Below, in pieces: positions 47,024 to 55,695 of a DNA stretch of 64,000 bases. Within the stretch, counting starts at the first letter, position 1. Every line of letters starts with the position of its first letter. The stretch lies in assembly GCF_014163735.1 (NCBI RefSeq), contig NZ_JACJDV010000013.1:1-64000 (forward strand), in the 5' to 3' direction. Below the pieces are notes generated by a model. That model saw only the letters and a list, made by a program, of their open reading frames with translations, was not told the DNA's origin and did not search any database. The stretch is from Shewanella sp. SR44-3 (GTDB lineage: Bacteria; Pseudomonadota; Gammaproteobacteria; Enterobacterales; Shewanellaceae). The position numbers were made by a program, and so were the translations under genes.

Positions 47024-49141
47024 ATGAAACGTTTGTCGATCAGTTCAAAACTCTTGTGGATCACATCAGGGCTTTTTTTGGTGACAGTGACAGTGCTGTC
47101 CTTGAGCTTGTGGTGGGCGTTAACCGAGAAAAATGTGCAATTGTCACTGCAAATCCAACAGGCGTTATACAGTGAAATTAAAGACAAACTCGATGCTAGG
47201 GCTGGAGAGTATGGTGAACAGGTGGCAGGGTTTATTAATGAAGCCTACCGAATTCCGTTTGCGTTTGCAGGTATGTTGGAAAAAACCGCCAAGGAAGACC
47301 CTTTAGAGCGCAGTAGGCTAGAAACTTCCATTGAAGCCATGCTTGACAAAAATAAACAGATTTCATCCATGTATGCTCAGTTTGAGCCTAATGGATACGA
47401 TGGCCGTGATAATGAATACTTATACCCAGTAAGTCACAGTGTGCCCAATGTGGGGACCTTGGAAGTCTATTATGCCCGCAGCAGTAGCGGGGTTGCTGAG
47501 CACATTCAAGTGGAGGAAGCGGAGGAAAAGTACAACGCAACACTTAATGAATTTGGCCTTAGAGAGGCGGAATGGTATTTGTGCGTTAAAGACAGTAAAA
47601 AGCCTTGTTTGATGGAGCCTTATCTCTACGAAATTTCTCCTGGCAATAATGTCTTGATGACCTCGCTTACCGTGCCTGTGGTGATTGATAATCAATTTAA
47701 AGGTATGACGGGAGTTGACGTTAATTTACCAGTGTTTCAAGGCCTAATAGAAAAACTGTCTAAGAGCCTTTATCAAGGTCAAGCTAAGGTAACACTATTA
47801 AGTCAGCTAGGGTTAGTGGTGGCCGCCAGCCATTATGACAAAATGGCGCGTCCACTGAGCGAGTCTGTGCCTAAAAACGATGCTGACATCTTAATTCAGT
47901 TGGCTAAAAATCAAGGCTTTATTGAGCTTGGAGACAGTATAGCCGTTGCTTACCCCATTGAAATTCCGCTTGCAGACGCCAGCTGGTCTTTGGTGATTGA
48001 AGTACCTAAAGCCTTTGCATTTCAATCGGTAGAGGCTGCTGATAATGCCATGTCGGCAACGGCGGCATCTTTAGGGAGTTTAATGTTGATAGTGGGCAGC
48101 GTGGTATCTATTTTTGCCATTATCACAATTAAAGTATTGATTTCTAGCATTATATCGCCGCTGAGAAAAATTCAAGCTAGAGTGGAGAATCTTGGCAGTG
48201 CAGAGGGTGACCTTACCCAGATAATTGAAGTCGAGTCCCATGCAGAGTTAATCGCCCTTGCCAAAGGATTTAGCACCTTTATTACTAAACTTAGGTTGCT
48301 GATTGGTGACTTAAAAGTCTTGGCCGACAGCTCCCAAGAGGAAAGCCGCACCTCGGCTAAGATTGCCAAGCTGACCCGAGACAGTGTGAATCGCCAATAC
48401 GGTGAAATCGACAGCGTAGTGACAGCGGTTAACCAGCTCAGCGCCACAGCTCAAGAAGTCGCCAAAGCCTCTGAGCAGACGGCATTAGAAACCGAGGCCA
48501 TGTCTAAAAACGTTAAGTCCAGTGAGCAAAGCTTAAGCCAGGCGATGGCGTATGTTGAGGCCATGTCAAAAGACTCTCTATTAGCTAAGCAAGCTGTAGG
48601 TCAAGTATCTGAAAGTAGTAATAATATTAGCCGCATTTTGGAAGTAATTAGCGCCATTGCTGAGCAAACCAACCTACTAGCGTTAAACGCTGCGATCGAA
48701 GCTGCAAGGGCGGGAGAACAAGGCCGAGGCTTTGCTGTGGTCGCAGATGAAGTGCGCTCATTAGCCTCAAAAACCCAGAGTTCAACTAATGACATCAGCA
48801 CCTTGATTGACTCGCTGCAAAAAGAAGTCTTGAGTGCATCCAGCGTCATCGATAAAGGCGCTGCAGGGGCGCAGCAAGCGGTAGAGCAAACCGACAAGGC
48901 GCTAACTTACCTCAATAGCATGGTGAAGCAAATTGAGGAAGTGTCTGGGCAGGTGACTCATATTGCAGCCGCTGCGGAAGAGCAAAGTGCAGTTACTGAA
49001 GAAGTGAGCCGTAATATTACCGGTATATCCGATTCGGCTGCCGAACTTTCACGCCTTGCAGATGAAGCACAGCAGAGCAGTCAAAGCTTAGCCAAGCTTG
49101 TTGAGCGTCAACACGAGCAGTTAGGGCGCTTAAAAACCTAG
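47024..49141 (+). CDS. Methyl-accepting chemotaxis protein with dCache sensor
   Basis: 705 residues. Membrane helix ~11-33, a large periplasmic double-Cache ligand-binding domain (~40-335, with [13 protein letters not shown] and [17 protein letters not shown]), second helix ~345-370, HAMP ~370-425. The cytoplasmic signalling domain has the conserved hairpin tip [36 protein letters not shown], which contacts CheA/CheW. Coiled-coil segments surround it. The ligand is unknown. It follows the putrescine/GABA operon, so amines or amino acids are possible ligands (inference). Confidence 0.93.
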   Translation: MKRLSISSKLLWITSGLFLVTVTVLSLSLWWALTEKNVQLSLQIQQALYSEIKDKLDARAGEYGEQVAGFINEAYRIPFAFAGMLEKTAKEDPLERSRLETSIEAMLDKNKQISSMYAQFEPNGYDGRDNEYLYPVSHSVPNVGTLEVYYARSSSGVAEHIQVEEAEEKYNATLNEFGLREAEWYLCVKDSKKPCLMEPYLYEISPGNNVLMTSLTVPVVIDNQFKGMTGVDVNLPVFQGLIEKLSKSLYQGQAKVTLLSQLGLVVAASHYDKMARPLSESVPKNDADILIQLAKNQGFIELGDSIAVAYPIEIPLADASWSLVIEVPKAFAFQSVEAADNAMSATAASLGSLMLIVGSVVSIFAIITIKVLISSIISPLRKIQARVENLGSAEGDLTQIIEVESHAELIALAKGFSTFITKLRLLIGDLKVLADSSQEESRTSAKIAKLTRDSVNRQYGEIDSVVTAVNQLSATAQEVAKASEQTALETEAMSKNVKSSEQSLSQAMAYVEAMSKDSLLAKQAVGQVSESSNNISRILEVISAIAEQTNLLALNAAIEAARAGEQGRGFAVVADEVRSLASKTQSSTNDISTLIDSLQKEVLSASSVIDKGAAGAQQAVEQTDKALTYLNSMVKQIEEVSGQVTHIAAAAEEQSAVTEEVSRNITGISDSAAELSRLADEAQQSSQSLAKLVERQHEQLGRLKT

Positions 49142-49182
49142 CTATTGCAGGCATAAGTAACGTCATCACTATGGCAAAAGAT

Positions 49183-49212
49183 AAAAGGCTAAACAGGATT
49201 TAGCCTTTTTTG
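49183..49212 (+). terminator. Intrinsic terminator of the chemoreceptor gene
   Basis: AAAAGGCTAAA pairs with TTTAGCCTTTT, followed by further T, about 40 bp after the stop. Confidence 0.92.
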
Positions 49213-49334
49213 TTGTCCGACAAAGACAGTTATTAACTATGCTTATGGGGTAGGTAAACTAAGGACTGTGTATCGATATTGCTTGAATGCTCAGCCTTTT
49301 ATGGATGACGTCAATTAATTAAGGAATGCTTACC

Positions 49335-49895
49335 ATGAATACTTCTCTATTTTCTTCTCTAGTCATATTACTCAATAAAGCGAAAGCCGCAATTTTAGCG
49401 TTTTATCAGTTCAAAACACTGTTTAATTATCTCAAGTCTGCATTTAATTATCTAAAAATCAGTGCTTTACTTATCTGTCTTTGTGGAGTGAGTGGCACCT
49501 TGATGGCTCAAGAGTTTACGGCAATGTCTGCCTGGGTTAATCAAGATGGTTCTACCCTTTATATCAATAGCATTAACGCCCAAGGTGAGCTGACTGGCAG
49601 CTACATCAACAGGGCCGCTGGCTTTGCCTGTCAAAATAGCCCCTATCCAGTTAATGGTTGGGTGTTTGGCACGGCCATCAGCTTTAGCACTAAATGGCTT
49701 AACTCAGTTGAGTCGTGTAATTCAATCACTTCTTGGAGTGGTTTTTATAGCAATGCTGGCGGTCAGGGAAAAATTAGCACCTTATGGCAACTGGTGGTGA
49801 ATGGCTCAAGCAGCCCGTCGCAGATCCTTAAAGGTCAGGACGTGTTTTCGCAAACCAGCGCCATTGAAAATAAATCCCTGTCACTCAAACCTTAA
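49335..49895 (+). CDS. Secreted avidin-family biotin-binding protein (shwanavidin-like)
   Basis: 186 residues. A long N-terminal leader with a hydrophobic stretch at ~42-56 ends near LMA-QE, then an eight-strand avidin barrel. Equivalents of streptavidin biotin contacts are visible: N69, S73, Y90, W121, S130, T132, W134, W151 and D169. There is no Trp where streptavidin has W120. C99 and C128 fall in loops and could form a disulfide. These traits match shwanavidin, the dimeric avidin known from Shewanella denitrificans. An in-frame ATG 9 bp upstream abuts the AAGGA site, so this one is preferred. It probably binds free biotin outside the cell; its natural purpose is unknown. Confidence 0.93.
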   Translation: MNTSLFSSLVILLNKAKAAILAFYQFKTLFNYLKSAFNYLKISALLICLCGVSGTLMAQEFTAMSAWVNQDGSTLYINSINAQGELTGSYINRAAGFACQNSPYPVNGWVFGTAISFSTKWLNSVESCNSITSWSGFYSNAGGQGKISTLWQLVVNGSSSPSQILKGQDVFSQTSAIENKSLSLKP

Positions 49896-49909
49896 GCTTT
49901 AAGTGCTTA

Positions 49910-49975
49910 GCTTAGTCAGAGTTTAGTAAGAGTTTAGTCAGAGCTTAGTCAGAGTTTAGTCAGAGCTTAGTGAAT
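49910..49975. repeat. 11-bp tandem array after the avidin gene
   Basis: Six consecutive 11-mers of the type GYTTAGTCAGA start at 49910. Four follow that pattern, one has TAAGA in place of TCAGA, and the last is diverged. The array lies between the avidin stop and its terminator. Confidence 0.95.
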
Positions 49976-49985
49976 GAACATTAAT

Positions 49986-50017
49986 AAAAAGAAGCCCATA
50001 GCTAGGCTTCTTTTTTT
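49986..50017 (+). terminator. Intrinsic terminator of the avidin gene
   Basis: AAAAAGAAGCC pairs with GGCTTCTTTTT, followed by more T. It lies downstream of the 11-bp array. Confidence 0.92.
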
Positions 50018-50125
50018 ATAGGGCTAATGGCATAGTGGTCGTCATGGCTTGCGCTCAAACAAGCTATATTTGCAAGAGGATTGCTTGCAGCTATGGGAGT
50101 TGAAATCAAAAATAGGGAAATGCTT

Positions 50126-50434
50126 ATGTCAGGTCAGTATCCAGATAAAATCAAAACATTACCGCTTTATGATGGCCGCTTCGATGCTTACAAACTCGCT
50201 GCCAATGGAGCTGATGTGTTATTTGCCTCCTATCCCGCAGGAACCCGTATTCCTCCCCATCAGCATGATACCGATAACTATGGGGTGATTACCCGCGGTG
50301 AGTTAATTCTGACCCTAAATGGTGAGCAAACCCGCATTGGTGTGGGGCAGTGGTACCACGTGCCCGCTTTTGCAGAGCACAGCGCCGAGTTTGAGGTTGA
50401 AACCGATGAAATCGAGCTGTGGTTTAAGGCCTAG
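50126..50434 (+). CDS. Small cupin-domain protein
   Basis: About 102 residues forming a single cupin. The metal motif region is PPHQHDTDNYGVITRGELILTL, and WYHVPAFAEHSAEFEVE supplies the second motif with its His. Likely a metal-binding or sugar/small-molecule-handling protein; no more specific role can be read. Several in-frame ATGs lie upstream (50081, 50093, 50120), but AGGGA at 50114-50118 is 7 bases from ATG 50126, giving MSGQYPDKIK. It is convergent with the EAL gene, only 5 bp apart. Confidence 0.78.
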   Translation: MSGQYPDKIKTLPLYDGRFDAYKLAANGADVLFASYPAGTRIPPHQHDTDNYGVITRGELILTLNGEQTRIGVGQWYHVPAFAEHSAEFEVETDEIELWFKA

Positions 50435-50439
50435 CACTG

Positions 50440-51219
50440 CTAGGGAACGGTAGGCAGAGCATTAAAATTGACTTGTGGTAGGGATTGAAAACCGGGTTTG
50501 GCGAACAAGTAGCCCTGCATTAGCTCAATACCCGCATCTTGTAACCATAGCATTTCCTCTAGGGTTTCCACCCCTTCAGCTAATGGAGTAACATTGAGTT
50601 GTCGAAATAAATTCAAACAGTTGAGAATGATAGCTTGGCGGATTTTATCTTGGGCGATATTACGAATAAGCTTCATATCAAATTTGATGATTTTGGGCTG
50701 AAAATCTACCAGTAATCCTAAACCCGCATAGCCAGAGCCAAAATCGTCAATGGCGGTGATAAAGCCTGAATCCTTATAGAATTCAAGGATACGTTTAACT
50801 GAATCAATATCATCAATGTTTTCGCTCTCAGTAAACTCAAACATGATTTTATTAGTTGGAAATCCATACAGTTTAGCGACATCTAAGGTGGTTCGAATGC
50901 AGCGTTCAGGTTTGTAAATGGCCTTGGGGAGAAAGTTGATGCTCAGAATAGAATCGAGCTTAAGCTTAGCGGCAAGGGCAATAGCTTTCACCCGGCACAG
51001 CTGATCAAAAAGATAGCGATTGTCATCATTGACCTGAGATATCACAGAGAATGCAGACTCATTATTTAAGCCTCGCGCCAATGCCTCATAGCCAAATATG
51101 CTGCGGGTTTTACAGTTAATGATGGGTTGAAACGCCATGGTAAAATCGAAATCAAGCTTGCCTTTATCAGCACAATTATTGCAAGAAAATCGGTCGTAAA
51201 TTATCGGTATAGTGTCCAT
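50440..51219 (-). CDS. EAL-domain cyclic-di-GMP phosphodiesterase
   Basis: 259 residues, essentially one EAL domain. Catalytic elements are complete: YEALAR, LSINFLP (Asn), MFEFTESE (Glu), AIDDFGSGYAG, IIKFDMKLI (Lys), LAEGVET and MQGYLFAKP. It should hydrolyse c-di-GMP in the cytosol, favouring motility over biofilm. There is no membrane segment and no partner GGDEF domain. A short N-terminal stretch has C13-x-x-C16, unusual for such a small EAL protein and possibly a metal or redox site. Confidence 0.92.
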   Translation of the reverse strand: MDTIPIIYDRFSCNNCADKGKLDFDFTMAFQPIINCKTRSIFGYEALARGLNNESAFSVISQVNDDNRYLFDQLCRVKAIALAAKLKLDSILSINFLPKAIYKPERCIRTTLDVAKLYGFPTNKIMFEFTESENIDDIDSVKRILEFYKDSGFITAIDDFGSGYAGLGLLVDFQPKIIKFDMKLIRNIAQDKIRQAIILNCLNLFRQLNVTPLAEGVETLEEMLWLQDAGIELMQGYLFAKPGFQSLPQVNFNALPTVP

Positions 51220-51919
51220 TCATAAACCTTAAAAAATACAACGTAAGCTGAAATTTTCAGTAACACACTAAGATATTCCATGATACTAAAGGCGTTTATG
51301 TGGCGTGTTTCGAACCCGCTTATAAGTCCCCTGATACACCAGTGTTGAGCTAGGTTTGGCTGTTAAAACGAGGTATCACACGTAACGATATCTTAATTAT
51401 TTAATTCTGCAAGGTAAGTGGACGCCAAAATAGAGAAGATGATGCAGAACGATTAACCCTCCCCGAAAGCATGGACTAAGTGCCACAGGCACTGAAAACC
51501 CAGCACACAGCACCACCTTTTTCATTATTTTCGTAACTGGCTAACTTAAAGGAGAACGAGAGGAGACTGTATTTATCTCTGCCACACAAGGCTTGCCATG
51601 GCCCATTTCTTTCGTAAAAAGTGTCATCGACACGCAGCTTTTTTGATTTAAACAAGAGCCGTCCATTGCCTTCGATTTAAACAAAAGTAGAACATTCTGT
51701 CTGATGTGAAAAGGACTTACAAATGACGTGATGGCATGGTCAATGATGTTCCCGACATCATAATGACATTTCTCAAATCCATGTGGGTCAGATGCTAAAG
51801 AGCGGCCATGGGATGGACGGTCTTCTCGACTTTTTGTGGTGAAGCGCCCATGGCTCATCTTTTTTGCATTTTCGTAAACTCTTAGCTTTAAAAGCTAAGA
51901 ATTACGATGGGTGACACGA
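51220..51919. other. Long non-coding gap holding a repeat element
   Basis: 700 bp between the EAL gene and the small orphan gene. The left part (51220-51525) has no recognised content beyond the EAL promoter. The right part holds a diverged copy of the repeat family that flanks the NERD gene (annotated separately), then a near-perfect palindrome at 51881-51899 (CTTAGCTTT-A-AAAGCTAAG). A 105-codon frame here is judged spurious. Confidence 0.6.
51537..51867 (-). repeat. Diverged, inverted copy of the islet repeat family
   Basis: Read on the minus strand it begins AAGATGAGCCATGGG and later contains TTTAAATCAAAAAAGC, CACTTTTTACG and AAATGGGCCATGG. These are in the same order as AAGATGAACCATGAG, TTTAAATCAAGAGC, GACTTTTTATG and AATTGGGCCGTGG in the copy at 54241-54513. 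The element is bracketed by direct repeats ATTTTCGTAA (51527-51536 and 51868-51877), which could be a target duplication. Confidence 0.6.
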
Positions 51920-52234
51920 TTATAACATTTGCTCTTTAACAACCCTATCTCCCTTTGGTAGAACAATGGGCCTGGGCTCTTGCTCTATCAGAAGTTCAAG
52001 AAAGTTAGCAATCGATAGGGTTAAGTTTCTTCGGTCTACTTCTAAATAACAGAACTCAATATATTCGAACCAATTGTCTAGATTATTGTAGAAATCCTTC
52101 CTTTCGTAACCAAGGTCATCTTGAAGCGAGCATGCGTAAGGAATAACCCAACCGCGAAACTCGTGAAAATCAATTTCATATTTTCTATACCTGCTTACGG
52201 CTATTGTTACTTTTTCGTATCCTTTAAGTGACAA
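51920..52234 (-). CDS. Small orphan protein (104 aa, TTG start)
   Basis: Not recognised. The TTG start is supported by an AAGGA site ~8 bases upstream; there is no ATG near the N-terminus. The protein is soluble, acidic and aromatic-rich (YRKYEIDFHEFRGWVIPYA, WFEYIEFCYLEVD) and probably a compact alpha/beta fold. Size and acidity would fit an immunity or cassette-type protein, but nothing proves that. It lies 30 bp downstream of the GNAT gene on the same strand, so the two may be co-transcribed. Base composition is AT-rich relative to the housekeeping genes around. Confidence 0.55.
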   Translation of the reverse strand: MSLKGYEKVTIAVSRYRKYEIDFHEFRGWVIPYACSLQDDLGYERKDFYNNLDNWFEYIEFCYLEVDRRNLTLSIANFLELLIEQEPRPIVLPKGDRVVKEQML

Positions 52235-52264
52235 AATCTATCCTTGTTGTTTATAACGCCGCAA

Positions 52265-52735
52265 TCATACGCTGGTCGCGTGCATTACCGTGTTAAGTTT
52301 GATCTCCATAGGCTGGTAGAGCAAACCTGCCGACTCTCCTACTTCACCCTTACACTCAAACCCATATTTCTCATAGGCGGGAACTGAAGGCAGGGACGCG
52401 CTAACGGTGACAGTTTCAAACTTCGCGTGATTCAGGGCTGATGAAAGCAGCTTCCTCCCAATACCTTTTTTCTGGCGTTCAGGGATAATAAAGAGCATTG
52501 CAACATGACAACCTTCCTTTAGCTCTATTACGCCTTCAATTTTTCCATCTTTTTCAGCAACTAGAATCAAGTTGTCGCCCTTCATTCTGTCAAGAAAAGC
52601 ATGACTCGCAGCAATATTCGAAAAGGTTGAAACCCCTTCCTCTGACAATGTGTCTGCAACAGAACGCAAAAACGAAGCCATACAAGTGGCACTTACAGCT
52701 TCAACATCCTTCTCTTCCATTCTCCTGACTATCAC
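52265..52735 (-). CDS. GNAT-family acetyltransferase (GTG start)
   Basis: 156 residues with the GNAT core. Strand VIELKEGCHVAMLFIIPERQKKGIGRKLLSSAL contains the acetyl-CoA pyrophosphate loop (Q/R-x-x-G-I-G), followed by VTVSASLPSVPAYEKYGFE. It transfers acetyl from acetyl-CoA to an unknown amine. The GTG start has AGGAGA about 6 bases upstream. It sits in the accessory islet, upstream of the orphan gene. Antibiotic, polyamine or protein targets are all possible. Confidence 0.85.
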   Translation of the reverse strand: MIVRRMEEKDVEAVSATCMASFLRSVADTLSEEGVSTFSNIAASHAFLDRMKGDNLILVAEKDGKIEGVIELKEGCHVAMLFIIPERQKKGIGRKLLSSALNHAKFETVTVSASLPSVPAYEKYGFECKGEVGESAGLLYQPMEIKLNTVMHATSV

Positions 52736-52916
52736 CGAAATCTCCTAAAAACTAACCTTTGTATAGTGCGTATGCGCATTTTGTCTAAGCTATCTGCCAA
52801 AAAGAATGGAACCTATTATTCCCACGAAACCTAATGCAACACACTGATTTTACTTGTAAAAAATATGATTTTCAAGGGCGGGCGCGGTAGGGTGACGTAA
52901 AAATTATTAGCGGTGT

Positions 52917-53138
52917 CACCCACGTTCATTTTTGATAATTCAAGGGCGACACTGAAGTTGCTAAGATGAATCATGAGTATTTACGAGACGACCTTCTGAG
53001 ACAGGACGTCGAAGAGAGCTACACGGAAGTATTCACGCGTGTCGTAGAGTGAATGCCATGGTTCATCTTGTATGCCCGCCTATCCAGCAAACGAATGTTA
53101 TTGAAACTTGCTTTTAACTACCCAAGCTAGGTTCATGC
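52917..53138 (+). repeat. Islet repeat, copy 1 (left of the NERD gene)
   Basis: It aligns with 54241-54513. Shared landmarks in order are ACGTTCATTTTTGATAATTC, AAGATGAAYCATGAGTATTT, CGAGACGA, GCTACACGGA, ACGCGTGT and an identical 69-bp block (53065-53133). Relative to the right copy it lacks internal segments. The AAGATGAATCATG and CATGGTTCATCTT segments form an inverted repeat that could fold the element into a hairpin. Confidence 0.9.
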
Positions 53139-53172
53139 TTAAGTCCACAGATTAACGCTGCCGCCGTTTCTA

Positions 53173-54111
53173 TCATATCCCCGTCTCGGTCTTACTCAAA
53201 CACCGCTGTGCGACTTGATAAACAATGGCGTCGACTTGTTGTTGGCTGAGTGTTTGTGTTCGCACTGTTGGTAACGCTTTAATTAACTGTTTGTGATTAA
53301 TAATCGGAAACGGTGGCTTTGTTTGGCTTGTCACGTACCAACCGGGGAATACCAGTATCGGGCTGCTGAATATTTGCTGGCCTGTGGCGCTTGTTAGCCA
53401 TTGACTGACCCACTTAGCTTGGCGCTCGGCTTGTTCTATGGGTTTGGTTTCTGTCCAAGAGGGGAAATGTAAGCGCCCATCTTTATAAAAGAGTTGGTAG
53501 TCTTTACCTTGGGTAGCACTTGTCGATTTACTGTCGCGTTTACGCTTGTGGCGGCCTTTGGTTTCGATGGCGAATACGCCATTTTTCCCTATGGCTAAAT
53601 GGTCGATGTTAAAGCCATCGGCTTGTATGTCATGAAAGATTTGATAGCCCAAAGCCTGTAAGCCGATGAGTTCATTGGCAGTGGCTATTTCTGCAGTGTG
53701 GCCTAAGCGTAACTTGGTGAGTTTGGAAAAGTTTGCCCACGTTTTACAACCGCAATAGGTTAATCCGAGAATTGTGGTTATGGCAAACAGCCACGGGAAC
53801 TTACCGATGGCGATGTGGGCTTGAATACTGTTAACGGCAAATGGGAGACATACAACCAATACGCCCATTAACATACTGGCTATCAAGTTAATTTGAAGGT
53901 CTTGTATCTCTTGTTGTAAGCCAAAAGCGGGGATACGAAGGAGTTGATCGCGATCGACGGGTAGTTTTACTGTGTGGTCGCGGTGTTTAAGTAAGACAAA
54001 CATCACCCCTATGGTGACGAACATGCTAGAAAGAAGAATGCCTACTGATAATATGCTTGAGGTGAAGCTTGTCATTTTCATCCTTGAGGTCAGCTTGACC
54101 CAATACGCCAT
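53173..54111 (-). CDS. NERD-domain membrane protein
   Basis: 312 residues. Three hydrophobic segments in the first ~145 residues (~15-40, ~75-97, ~107-122) anchor it to the membrane. A nuclease-related (NERD) domain follows (~140-270), with IGLQALGYQIFHDIQ, FNIDHLAIGKNGVFAIETKG (the Asp and E-x-K restriction-like core) and a basic RHKRKR stretch. NERD proteins are predicted nucleases or DNA-processing factors of mostly unknown role. An internal Met at residue 11 is an alternative start. The gene is alone between two direct copies of a repeat. Confidence 0.85.
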   Translation of the reverse strand: MAYWVKLTSRMKMTSFTSSILSVGILLSSMFVTIGVMFVLLKHRDHTVKLPVDRDQLLRIPAFGLQQEIQDLQINLIASMLMGVLVVCLPFAVNSIQAHIAIGKFPWLFAITTILGLTYCGCKTWANFSKLTKLRLGHTAEIATANELIGLQALGYQIFHDIQADGFNIDHLAIGKNGVFAIETKGRHKRKRDSKSTSATQGKDYQLFYKDGRLHFPSWTETKPIEQAERQAKWVSQWLTSATGQQIFSSPILVFPGWYVTSQTKPPFPIINHKQLIKALPTVRTQTLSQQQVDAIVYQVAQRCLSKTETGI

Positions 54112-54240
54112 ATCTTTGGCAGTTAATCAGCTAGTCGCTAATCTTTTATGGTTAAAAGTATCGTTCTAAATCCATGAATCAGTAGATAATATACTCCCAG
54201 TTTCAAAAAATGTAAGCACTTATTGAGTCATTTAAACGCT

Positions 54241-54513
54241 GCCACCGACGTTCATTTTTGATAATTCGAGGGCAACACTGAGGCCGCTAAGATGAACCAT
54301 GAGTATTTGCGAGACGAGCTTCTACTGTCTTGCTTATGATAAGGGGGCGTCGAAGCGAGCTACACGGATGCTTGTGATTTAAATCAAGAGCACGCGTGTG
54401 ATTGAGACTTTTTATGTAAGAATTGGGCCGTGGTTTATCTTGTATGCCCGCCTATCCAGCAAACGAATGTTATTGAAACTTGCTTTTAACTACCCAAGCT
54501 AGGTTTATGCTCA
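54241..54513 (+). repeat. Islet repeat, copy 2 (right of the NERD gene)
   Basis: The longest copy. It has the AAGATGAACCATG / GGCCGTGGTTTATCTT inverted ends and a 69-bp block (54437-54505) identical to 53065-53133. It is in direct orientation relative to copy 1, so the NERD gene is bracketed. Confidence 0.92.
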
Positions 54514-54561
54514 TGCTCTTGTTCACTGAACCCGCTTTCAACTTTTTTAAAAGCCGCAAAC

Positions 54562-54590
54562 AAAAACGCACTCCTTGGGAGTGCGTTTTT
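54562..54590. terminator. Intrinsic terminator of prs (bidirectional)
   Basis: AAAAACGCACTCC pairs with GGAGTGCGTTTTT around a 3-base loop, with T-runs on both strands, about 70 bp after the prs stop. Confidence 0.93.
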
Positions 54591-54658
54591 AGTGCTAGCG
54601 ACCTTGTGTTAACTGAGTCACTAACCGATTAATGTCTAATCGCTTAGTGACTAAACGC

Positions 54659-55606
54659 TTAGTGGCTAAACATGGCCGAGATTGATTCTTCGTTGCTGAC
54701 GCGGCGGATGGCTTCTGCAAGCACGCCTGACATAGTCAGTTGAGTCACTTTACTGATGGCAAGCATCTCATCACTTAATGGCACAGTGTCGGTTACTATC
54801 ACTTCATCGATCACTGAGTTAGCAATGTTTTCAGCCGCTTTGCCAGAAAATACTGGGTGAGTGGCGTAAGCGAATACGCGGTTAGCCCCGTGCTCTTTGA
54901 GAGCTTCTGCAGCTTTACAAAGTGTGCCGCCAGTGTCAATCATGTCATCGACTATGATGCAGTCACGGCCTTGTACATCACCTATGATATGCATCACTTG
55001 AGCCACGTTCGCCATAGGGCGACGTTTGTCGATGATGGCCAAATCTGAGTCATCCAGTAATTTGGCAACCGCGCGAGCGCGCACTACGCCGCCGATGTCA
55101 GGAGAGACAACCACTGGGTTATCAAGCTTCTTGGCTAGCATGTCTTCTAATAGCACTGGGCTACCGAATACGTTATCTACTGGCACGTCGAAGAAACCTT
55201 GAATTTGCTCTGCGTGTAAGTCACAGGTTAATACTCTGTCTACACCCACGCTTGAAAGGAAGTCGGCAACCACTTTAGCTGTGATAGGCACACGAGCACT
55301 GCGAACGCGGCGGTCTTGACGGGCGTAACCAAAATAAGGAATTACCGCAGTAATGCGGCCAGCGGAGGCGCGGCGCAAGGCGTCTACCATCACTATGAGT
55401 TCCATTAAGTTATCGTTTGTCGGTGCACAAGTTGACTGGATGATGAAAACATCCGCGCCACGTACATTTTCGTTGATCTGAACGCTGATCTCACCGTCAC
55501 TGAAACGGCCTACAACGGCATCTCCAAGTTTGCAAAACAGACGGTCGGCGATCTTTTTGGCTAGATTAGGGGTAGCGTTACCAGTAAAGAGCTTGATGTC
55601 GGGCAC
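54659..55606 (-). CDS. prs: Ribose-phosphate pyrophosphokinase
   Basis: 315 residues, the standard length. [20 protein letters not shown] is the ATP/flexible loop region, [17 protein letters not shown] the metal site, and [15 protein letters not shown] the PRPP-binding motif. It makes PRPP from ribose 5-phosphate and ATP for nucleotide, His, Trp and NAD synthesis. Last gene of lolB-ispE-prs, 89 bp after ispE, the common gammaproteobacterial order. Confidence 0.98.
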   Translation of the reverse strand: MPDIKLFTGNATPNLAKKIADRLFCKLGDAVVGRFSDGEISVQINENVRGADVFIIQSTCAPTNDNLMELIVMVDALRRASAGRITAVIPYFGYARQDRRVRSARVPITAKVVADFLSSVGVDRVLTCDLHAEQIQGFFDVPVDNVFGSPVLLEDMLAKKLDNPVVVSPDIGGVVRARAVAKLLDDSDLAIIDKRRPMANVAQVMHIIGDVQGRDCIIVDDMIDTGGTLCKAAEALKEHGANRVFAYATHPVFSGKAAENIANSVIDEVIVTDTVPLSDEMLAISKVTQLTMSGVLAEAIRRVSNEESISAMFSH

Positions 55607-55695
55607 TTTATTAACCTCAGATGTATGCGTAAAGTAAGTGGCTGAAAAACGTGTATCTGTGTTGCTTTTTTATACATGCGTTTCCAGAAGAGTCC

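Noticed and set aside
51541..51858. A 105-codon ATG frame on the minus strand
   Set aside because: It coincides with the repeat element, has no ribosome-binding site and reads like a translated repeat (GRFTTKSREDRPSHGR). Related copies of the element do not keep the frame.
52234..52265. Integron attC site between the orphan and GNAT genes (TTATAACGCCGC segment)
   Set aside because: No matching inverse core or paired arms were found within a reasonable distance, and no integrase is present.
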